Shown here: piece after piece, positions 57,591 through 64,000 of the stretch | How the letters are laid out: each line of letters starts with the position of its first letter | Position numbering within the stretch: position 1 is the stretch's first letter | From: Neoechinorhynchus agilis | Taxonomy: Eukaryota > Acanthocephala | DNA: 64,000 bases | Direction: 5' to 3' | NCBI GenBank assembly: GCA_051530055.1 | Contig: CM121342.1 | Coordinates: 11,966,001 to 12,030,000 of the forward strand | Notes under the pieces: model-generated | The model's database searches: none | What the model was told of the DNA's origin: nothing | The model's input: the letters and a program-made list of their open reading frames with translations, nothing else | Translations under genes and position numbers: made by a program

Positions 57591-58216
57591 GAAGCATTAG
57601 ATGATGTACCGAACAGAGACGATGCGTGCGGGACGTGCATCAGGCCCAGATGGGATAATGGCAGAGGTTCTGAGGTTTGAATCTATTGCCAGAAAAATCA
57701 TACCTATAATGAATGGCATAATGAATGGTGGCTCAGTACCTCAAATCTGGCAAACGGCGCATTTAGCAATGATCCCCAAGAAATGCTGCTCGACAAAGGT
57801 GGAGGACTACAGAGGTATATCCTTGATGTCCAACACGGCAAAACTTTTCAGCAGCATTTTGAGACGCCGAATTCAGCCAATCCTCGGACCGTTTCTAAGA
57901 ATTGAACAGAACGGCTTCAGGAAAGGTCGAGGCACCACAGAGCTCATATTGGCTTTGAGGAGGATCCTCGAGGAGGCACGGATTCATCAAACGGATGTGA
58001 CGCTGGTATTTGTTGATTTCTGTCGAGCTTTCGATTCGGTAAATCGAACGATGATTGGCGGTATCTTAAAGGAGCATGGAGTGCCGCCGATCATTGTCAC
58101 ATCCGTTATGACATTATATAAAAACACAAGGTCCGGCGCAAAGACAGCTGACGGTTTGACAGAATACTTTTCCACCACTTCAGGTGTTCTGCAGGGCGAC
58201 ACATTAGCTCCTTTCC
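57591..58216 (+). mobile_element. LINE-B reverse transcriptase N-terminal half, second copy
   Basis: Matches 30278-30916 except for three noticed substitutions and the lack of the 13-base tandem duplication seen at 30,650-30,675. Without it the frame stays open from GRASGPDGIM through LVFVDFCRAFDSVNRTMIGG to GVLQGDTLAPF. The match ends at 58216, just after the second palm motif and before the YADD position. Confidence 0.85.
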
Positions 58217-58353
58217 ACACCACCTTGGTATGTCAAAGTGCGTACCCAGCTCCATGTCAACAATGCCACGATGTTATGGATCAAGGATGCAACATTCCGG
58301 CACATTGCAAGTACCAGAATGTTTGCCCACCAAAGGATATTGGTTGCTGCTAG
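57601..58353 (+). CDS. Chimeric open frame: LINE-B polymerase half joined in frame to a Cys/Pro protein tail
   Basis: One frame of 250 residues starts at 57601 (MMYRTETMRAGRASGPDG). It carries polymerase motifs up to GVLQGDTLAPF and after a short join (HTTL) continues as VCQSAYPAPCQQCHDVMDQG and CNIPAHCKYQNVC, ending in DIGCC. The last 41 residues are the same as the end of Cys/Pro gene 2. The native stop, 3' UTR and AATAAA (58437-58442) follow. The join is exact and in frame, but there is no signal peptide and the polymerase lacks its catalytic YADD. It is probably an accidental fusion without function. Whether it is transcribed cannot be seen. Confidence 0.5.
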   Translation: MMYRTETMRAGRASGPDGIMAEVLRFESIARKIIPIMNGIMNGGSVPQIWQTAHLAMIPKKCCSTKVEDYRGISLMSNTAKLFSSILRRRIQPILGPFLRIEQNGFRKGRGTTELILALRRILEEARIHQTDVTLVFVDFCRAFDSVNRTMIGGILKEHGVPPIIVTSVMTLYKNTRSGAKTADGLTEYFSTTSGVLQGDTLAPFHTTLVCQSAYPAPCQQCHDVMDQGCNIPAHCKYQNVCPPKDIGCC

Positions 58354-59084
58354 AAATGGTAAAATTTGTAGCCATTTCATAGAACAATTAGATAGATGGC
58401 AAAATCGTAGAATGCCACACTTAGATGTTAGAACGCAATAAATATTCCATTTAATTCTTTTATTGTCTGAACTTCGTGGTTTACTCATCGTAAAGTAGTG
58501 TTTTTGGTATTATTAGATAATTATTTTGTTATTAATTTCTAAAAGTCCCGGTGGCAACGGAGGAGTATCTTATAAAAACAGATCGCTTCCCTGGGGTCCC
58601 CTGATCTTGCGCCATTTTCCAACTTTGGTTAAAAATTCTGCTTTGCTTGTTCCGATGGTGCCAATTGTCTCAATGGCGAGATGTTGAAAAATTAAGAGCG
58701 ACGTATCCAGGCATTTGTAGGGACATGTTGCCTTTTGCAATCGCATTCGGGCAGGCGAAATACTATTAAACGACCGCTTTTCCATGGAGCTGTTGATGCG
58801 CTGTCGAGTCTTCCCGTCATCTCTGCTTAAACCGAACGGTTCGAGGAGAGATGGAGTGGTGTTGCCATAGCCCTACATTTTAGAGCATCACAGCGCTTTA
58901 GCAATTTTGCCTGGCCATTGTTTTTGAGTGATCGATGCCGCAGGTTAAAGTGTTGTCCGTCTTGACATCGAACTTGCATGTCGCCGGGGCCGAAGCGAGA
59001 CCAAAGGAACGGTCGTCCATTTTAGTACCAATCGACGGGTTTGACGAAGCGTTAAAAAAACTACGGGACCCTTTAGTTGCAGCG
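58217..59084 (+). pseudogene. Cys/Pro gene 3' fragment and flank
   Basis: From GTATGTCAAAGTGCG (58,229) this follows gene 2 from 20,749 with no change for about 250 bases, through the stop, 3' UTR and AATAAA. It then becomes steadily different (several percent) and holds extra sequence at 58,700-58,900 that the other flanks lack. The shared flank ends near 59,084 at TTTAGTTGCAGC. Signal peptide and repeats are missing. It is a fifth Cys/Pro locus, different from genes 1 and 2 in its flank but the same as gene 2 in its 3' end, which points to conversion or rearrangement. Confidence 0.8.
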
Positions 59085-59222
59085 ATGACTAACCCAATTA
59101 CTATTTTACGAACGAACCACACACGATTACACACGCTGGGATGTGATACAAGTTTTCGATCCCAAAGGACTGATTATTCCAAAAAGAGATATCCGGGATC
59201 GAATCGAAAATTTGCGTTGTGA
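58935..59222 (+). pseudogene. Possible decayed exon in the Cys/Pro flank
   Basis: A 95-codon frame includes LTSNLHVAGAEARPKERSSI, LVPIDGFDEALKKLRDPLVA. The same words occur at 21,320-21,470 (NLHVAGIEQAT, SSILVPIDGLEEA then a stop and RKLRDPLVAAT), at 8930-9070 and at 45-120. Frame-consistent likeness across four flanks suggests former coding sequence. The family is unknown, and only this copy is unbroken through the shared part. Confidence 0.3.
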
Positions 59223-59266
59223 TTAGTGGAGAATTGGAGTCACTTAAGTTAACACATGATACGCAT

Positions 59267-60884
59267 CTATTTGTTTGGACCGATATTCTGAAAGGCAGAC
59301 GCAGGTATCGGGTTAGTTTTACTCGATAAGTGTAATTTCACCTTAATGCCCTTGATTTCAGCCGTCTTTTCCTTGAATAAATTTGTCAACTCCTCCCGAA
59401 TGCTTCCAGCGTCGTTCTCCAAATACATTGTCCTGATATAAACTTGATGCGGTAGTATCATTCTGAAGGCTCTCGACCACTGCAATCCGAATAAACATTT
59501 CGTGGTGTGATTGACCATTGTCCTCTCTAATTTTCTCGACTTATCATTCAACCAAACAGTCGCTTCTCAACTTCCTAACGTGTCAACTTTTACCCTTCCA
59601 TATCCTTTTCATCTCTCAATATGACGCTAACATCGGCTCTAGTATTGTATTGCATGGTGGCCCAAATTCTGTTTATATTTACATGGATTGTCGCCTCTTT
59701 GTATCCTTTCACCATTCTAATCACATCAACGTGAAATCTATCATCATCTTCGTGTTCAACGTGCAAGGTGTTCCCACCCGGAACCCCAACCTTTTTCATC
59801 CCCCCCTCGCTCGTACTACCCTCTACCAAAAATCTTTCTTCCCTCAAGCCCAATCTTTCCTTAATAACCGGAGAACAAGGAAAGACTCCTAATCTGTCAT
59901 TCTCCTGTAAAACTCCCCAAAGACAAATCCCACCTCCCTGCCCCAACATCCGACATCCAGACAACTTCAGCAAAGATAGATGCTGGCAAGTGTATGGATC
60001 GTTTTTCTTAATCAATAAAACGTGTTTATATTTATAACATTTGCTACTTCTTGCCAGAAAATCGCTTTCCTCATGCTTCAATCCATATCTTAGGCACTCC
60101 TTATATTTTAAGTGGAACACCTTATGTACTTCACTTTCGATATATTGATCGCTGGAAATCTCCTTTAGTACTGACGTAGTAGCCTCAAATCTATATGCGA
60201 TTTCCTCCAACATCATAAGTTATCTCCTCAATCTGCAAAACTGCGGTGTGTAGGTAGGATCACAATACCCCTAATCCTATCTCCCGAGGCTTTTGTTCGT
60301 ATGTTATTATTAAAAAAATTTGCACCGTTCATCTGCTGCTCTCAATTCTTTGCAAACCATTGTGCACACGTTAATCAGTGTTTTTAGGAATTTATAACAC
60401 GCCGTTCCCTCGTATACCTGGGAACCATACATCTCGTGTAATTTCTTCGTCAAATCCATATAGGACGAGCGTCTTCCAAAGCTACAACGGTAAACATTTT
60501 TCTCAGCAATTTGAACGTTTGTGGACGAAGCCACGAGATCAAACACACCTTCTTTCTTTCCATATCCTGCACTTCGTTTTAATTGAAGTGCTGTTCCAAC
60601 TGCAGATAATGATCTGCCTACTCCTCTTCCTCTGCGTCGAATTGCCGGAGTGTTGATAAAGTTGCTCCGGCTTTTCTGTTGATCTGTTCACTCTTGTCCT
60701 CGCTGATATTCCGTACGGTGTCCCATGACTCTTTTTTCGATACCAGTAAACTCATAAGCTCCGATTGATTCTTCAGAATCTCGATAATTGTTCTCTTTGG
60801 GTTCCGATCACACTCGTCGCCAAAATGCGATCCACTCCATTCACTTAAATGAACACATGATGACGTTCGGAGTTTAAGCGTCAA
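59267..60884 (-). mobile_element. Ty3/gypsy fossil G5: gag, protease and start of polymerase
   Basis: On the minus strand, in order: a gag-like region (60,884 to about 60,310, with DLTKKLHEMYGSQVYEGTAC), a degenerate zinc-knuckle region (near 60,080), a protease remnant (RADVSVI near 59,630) and the beginning of a polymerase region (FKEKTAEIKGIKVKLHLSSK near 59,350). A LINE-C tail (59,777-60,020) is inserted in it. It is broken in about five or more places and lacks RNase H and integrase. It looks old relative to the other gypsy fossils. Confidence 0.7.
59777..60020 (+). mobile_element. LINE-C 3' tail nested in gypsy fossil G5
   Basis: Starting at ACCCGGAACCCCAACC this is about 97% the same as 4019-4262, the end of the LINE-C copy there, and it ends with the same AATAAA (60014-60019). 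It is a short, 5'-truncated LINE insertion. GTGTT occurs at both edges (left at about 59,769, right after AATAAAAC), a possible target duplication. The long minus-strand frame that crosses it is partly antisense LINE. Confidence 0.7.
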
Positions 60885-62220
60885 ACGTCACTTTGAATGT
60901 AACAGATATCGAATGGAAAGTTGTGTGTTTTGTTTGAAACATTGAAGCTTTTGGTCTTACGAGCCTTAATTTAATAATGTCTTAAAAATAATCCAAAGGT
61001 ATTACATCCATGAAAATTCCACTGTGTGATAATGTACTTTTTCCGGTTATTTTAAATGACAATATATGATTTTTTGACTAGGATTCATCGTCTTAAAGGC
61101 TTGGTAGTGTTTTTAGGTTTGATAGATGGCAAAAACATGCGATAATTACACTTCTTTGATCGAAAACAAATCGAATGAGATGTAAAGATTTAGTTTTTAG
61201 AGTTTTGCGATTTCTAGATGGAAAATTCGTAAATTGGAAGCGCCACAGAACCATTTTGAGTTAAGATTTCATGAACTAGATTTGGTTTTGTAGAATATTG
61301 AATGATATCATTATGATATAATTATACAAGTAAAATGTGTAAGGAAGGCGACGACTTAGTTAAAGCGTACGATAAATCGTCTGACACGTATCTAGTTGGC
61401 TTGTACTGATTAAGCTCTAATGAACAAAACCAAAAAAACGATGTGTTCAAAATCTTCAGTCTTTTCTCATATGAAAAGCACTTGGACATTGGATGGGCAC
61501 AAATTTGAGGCAATCAATCGCGTACATATCTGCCAGTAAATAACTTCTTTTTCTATCGATTTTAGACATCAATCACCCAAACGAGATCGCAGCTTCAGAG
61601 GCGACATTCTTGGGCTTTTACTTCATACAACCAAATATCTGCCTACTCACGATTTCATCAGGCACGATACTCAAAGTAGGCCGGTGTAAGGCAAACATTC
61701 ACAGGTTAAAAAGACTTCGAATATGCCACTAGGTTTTATCGCCAACGTAGGACCGCACTTCGAAGATAAGTAACTGGCGTTCGAAAATGTGCCCCATCTA
61801 CTAAAAATTATACAGTCATGAACAATAGTAGCCTGAGGAATCAATTTCAGCATAGTTCACCGTGTGGCACCGACCGATCAGTGAAACAGACGCTCGATCG
61901 TTCAATGTCACTAAATTGTGTAGCATCAAGCACTATGGAGTCATGTGAAATCAGGACAAGGCGATACGATACGAAAGAGTTTAACAAACGACTCCATTCA
62001 AACAACTTACAGACCATGATGTCTTGAAATCGCAGAGAAATTTGCGATTGAGTGACGAGTCAGGCTCTTTGAAACAATAACGATCTTAGCTTTCGATTCC
62101 AATAAGTCCATTCGTGGTTAAACTAACGCGGCCGTACACTTATATACCAATATATTTCAATTACAATGTTTGCTTCTAAGACAATAGAGGTGGTTTCACC
62201 TCACTAGCACAAGACGTTGC
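60885..62220. other. A+T-rich stretch, nothing recognised
   Basis: About 1.3 kb without a recognisable gene or transposon. Short frames at 61322-61513, 61671-61853 (minus) and 61818-62027 (plus) show no known motif. Confidence 0.4.
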
Positions 62221-62545
62221 TCAGTCGGATGTGGCTGCGAATATGATATTCACAGTCACCATTTGCGTTTTACACGTTCCAGGAGATCTGCATTTCGCAA
62301 AACTATCGAACGACGCTCCAACTGACCCACCGCAAACACGGTCCCATTTTGTTTCACTGAGCGTCAAAATGGTATCGCTGTGCGAAATAGTTGAGTATTG
62401 CGGAACTGGCATCGGTGTCCACTGAACGAATAAACTAAAGTTGACTTTCAACTTGTTCGTTCGCAACACCTCACAGAGAGCATCGTAGGCCCGTGATGCC
62501 GAACGATATTCGTGATTGGAGGCTATTTGAATGCTGCGATAGTTT
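62221..62545 (-). other. Open frame of unknown nature
   Basis: A minus-strand frame of about 107 codons without an early ATG (first ATG at 62469) reads IQIASNHEYRSASRAYDALC then VLRTNKLKVNFSLFVQWTP and WDRVCGGSVGASFDSF, and stops at 62221. The composition is protein-like with six cysteines. No family was recognised. Its upstream part overlaps the kinase pseudogene on the other strand, so at most one of the two is genuine there. It could be an exon of an unrecognised gene. Confidence 0.25.
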
Positions 62546-63400
62546 TTACACCAACCCTAGCGAGCATTTTTGTCATAAAACCGGATACTCTCCGCCATCT
62601 CCGAATTCGAAAATCGGCCGAGGTGCTTTTGGTTTACTCGAAGCTTGTTCTAGAACTCACGATCACTGTGCCGTGAAAACAATTAAACGAGATATTTTAT
62701 CCAAACCAGGCAAACAAGGCGACCAATCTACAAAAAAACAATACTGAGTATCATATTTCATTCAAATATTTTGGACTTCTGGAGATCGTATAAGGATAGC
62801 GGCTATTTTTACATTATGATGAAATCAATACCGAGCGATGATTTGTATGAACATTTGCGTGCAAAACGACGATTTACTTAGGACGAAAGTATATTGATCT
62901 TAGCTCAGTTTGTCCTCGTTTTCGATTACTTGCATAAAATTAATGTTGCTCATAATTGTATTAATGCTGAGAAGATTTTGGTAGAAGACAGCGGCTATGT
63001 AAATGTAATCGACTTCAGATTCGCTAAATTCTTAAACGAGAAAGCGATGACTATCTGCCGAACTGCAGAATACGGGGCCTTAGAAGTGGCCGGACGACTT
63101 GGATAAACAGCGAGTTGCGATTGGTTGGCACTTGCCGTTTTAGCCTGCGAGCTTCAGGTGGAATGAAGATTCTGGCCAAAACCCAATACGAGAGGTTGGA
63201 CTTTTGAAAGTTAATCCAGATAGACAATATGAATGCGGAAAAGTGGAAATGATAAGATTAAGGCTAGCAAGTTCATTCAAGTGATTGGCTTGTCAAATAT
63301 GTTCCAACGAAATGTAACGATGATATATAAGCCGGCTATTCATCCGGTCGAAAAAAAACCAAAATTAGCGCTCGTTTCCTTCAAAAAAATGGTGCAATGA
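62493..63400 (+). pseudogene. AGC-type (PKA-like) protein kinase pseudogene
   Basis: The plus strand has the outline of a cAMP-dependent-like kinase domain: glycine loop KIGRGAFGLLE (about 62,610), the lysine strand HCAVKTIKRDIL, LYEHLRAKRRFT, ILAQFVLVFDYLHKINVAHN, the loop CINAEKILVEDSGYVNVIDF and RFAKFLNEKAM, then LKVNPDRQY. Key residues are lost: the catalytic HRD-type aspartate is replaced (AHNCINAEK), DFG reads DFR and APE reads ALE. There are at least one frame change (near 62,740), an internal stop after AKRRFT (62,879) and another after GRLG (63,103). No introns are seen, so it may be a retrocopy. It is not expected to be an active enzyme. Confidence 0.75.
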
Positions 63401-63616
63401 AGCTATGACAGTGTACTTCTCCCCGGCAATATTTGAGAAATAGTATAAACTTTTATTCAGATGTAAAAGGTTCCTCGGAGGTATTATAATGTTGTTGAGG
63501 TGATTCCTACCCTCCGGACAATAAAGATGTTGATTTATTGCGATATTTCGCTGGGCAAATCCAGCATTCTCAAGCATTAATCCAACTTCAAAAAGTTAAA
63601 AATTAAATTCGTTTGG
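63401..63616. other. Short gap after the kinase pseudogene
   Basis: Nothing was recognised apart from the likely decayed end of the kinase copy. Confidence 0.4.
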
Positions 63617-64000
63617 TTATGTGATCGCATTTTTGCGCCATTGATTCGTAGTGGATGCCGTACCTAGGAATCCCGGGAGTGCCACGCCCGTGTTTCCGGA
63701 CTGTTGTTTTGGTCCTCTGCAACCCCTGAGATTGTACAATGGAGGTAGTTTCAAACTAAAGTTCGACTTATTGCCCTCCATCGTATTTTTCGTCAAAGCA
63801 ATCATCATTGCTTCCATTATAAGACGTCTTAGTAGGACATGTTGGGAAGAGATAAAGCTGGCTTCATCAAATGCTATATTGTGCTGCATTCTCTCCGTGT
63901 GATTAGCGATTGCCGAAGAATGGTCAAATCGTTTGCACGCATATTTGCGCTGAGCAATCCGTATTAGCAACCCTTGTTGGGTTTGGTCGATATACGAAGC
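63617..64000 (-). mobile_element. Penelope-like GIY-YIG tail, running off the window
   Basis: On the minus strand from the window end: YIDQTQQGLLIRIAQRKYAC (the second half of a GIY-YIG motif, normally YIGQTGR..L..RI.EH), then FDHSSAIANHTERMQHNIAF and RRLIMEAMMIALTKNTMEGN ending in SLKLPPLY. This order is typical of the C-terminus of Penelope-like proteins. It is a different lineage from the copy at 26815-28000. The rest of the element would lie beyond 64000. Confidence 0.65.

Noticed and set aside
62231-62425. Plus-strand frame MAANMIFTVTICVLHVPGD
   Set aside because: It is the antisense of a longer minus-strand frame and has no recognisable domain.

Overview
The window looks like repeat-rich nuclear DNA of an invertebrate. 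It is A+T-rich, uses the standard code, and holds a few host genes in a graveyard of retroelements. The two certain host genes are ribosomal protein uS19/RPS15 (1562-2017, minus, intronless) and a kanadaptin/SLC4A1AP homologue (about 4588-7522, minus). Two of the kanadaptin introns are only 46 bp. Introns this small, together with RTE, CR1/Jockey-like and Penelope-like elements and Ty3/gypsy fossils, would suit a nematode, but the species cannot be read from the sequence. No bacterial operon, CRISPR array or rRNA gene was seen.

The dominant structure is a direct duplication. Copy A (4646-25299) and copy B (36734-57387) are each 20,654 bp. They differ by about 25 substitutions noticed by eye and by no indel, so every copy-A coordinate plus 32,088 gives copy B. 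A different 11.4 kb (25300-36733) lies between them. Each copy carries most of kanadaptin, two intact genes for a signal-peptide-bearing Cys/Pro tetrapeptide-repeat protein (7944-8582 and 20298-20873; 40032-40670 and 52386-52961), and the same run of decayed transposons. Copy B loses the last kanadaptin codons at its left edge. At its right edge it is a patchwork: 57391-58216 repeats 30078-30916 of the spacer, and 58217-59084 is the 3' end and flank of another Cys/Pro gene.

Informal names used for the non-LTR families are: LINE-A, RTE type (YADD, VGVHQGSALSP); LINE-B, RTE-like (GVLQGDTLAP); LINE-C, CR1/Jockey-like (LRILGLIFQ); LINE-D, CR1/Jockey-like (PKYFHGFV, GHD endonuclease motif); LINE-E, a YLDD type (QQGNPLG). 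LTR fossils are Ty3/gypsy pieces at 11770-13560, 15775-16400, 25641-30270, 35100-36733 and 59267-60884, with copy-B equivalents of the first two; all are broken. Penelope-like pieces lie at 26815-28000, nested in a gypsy fossil, and at the right end of the window.

Layout: 1-4587 holds a Cys/Pro flank relic, RPS15 and LINE fragments. 4588-25299 is copy A. 25300-36733 is a spacer of gypsy, Penelope, LINE-B, LINE-D and gypsy pieces. 36734-57387 is copy B. 57388-59084 is the patchwork. 59267-60884 is a gypsy fossil with a nested LINE-C tail. 62493-63400 is a decayed AGC-kinase pseudogene, and a Penelope-like GIY-YIG tail closes the window. The most unusual points are the Cys/Pro secreted family with its conserved promoter block, an in-frame open reading frame joining a LINE reverse transcriptase to the Cys/Pro C-terminus (57601-58353), and a 1.16-kb hAT-like element inserted in the FHA exon of kanadaptin that could be removed as an in-frame intron.
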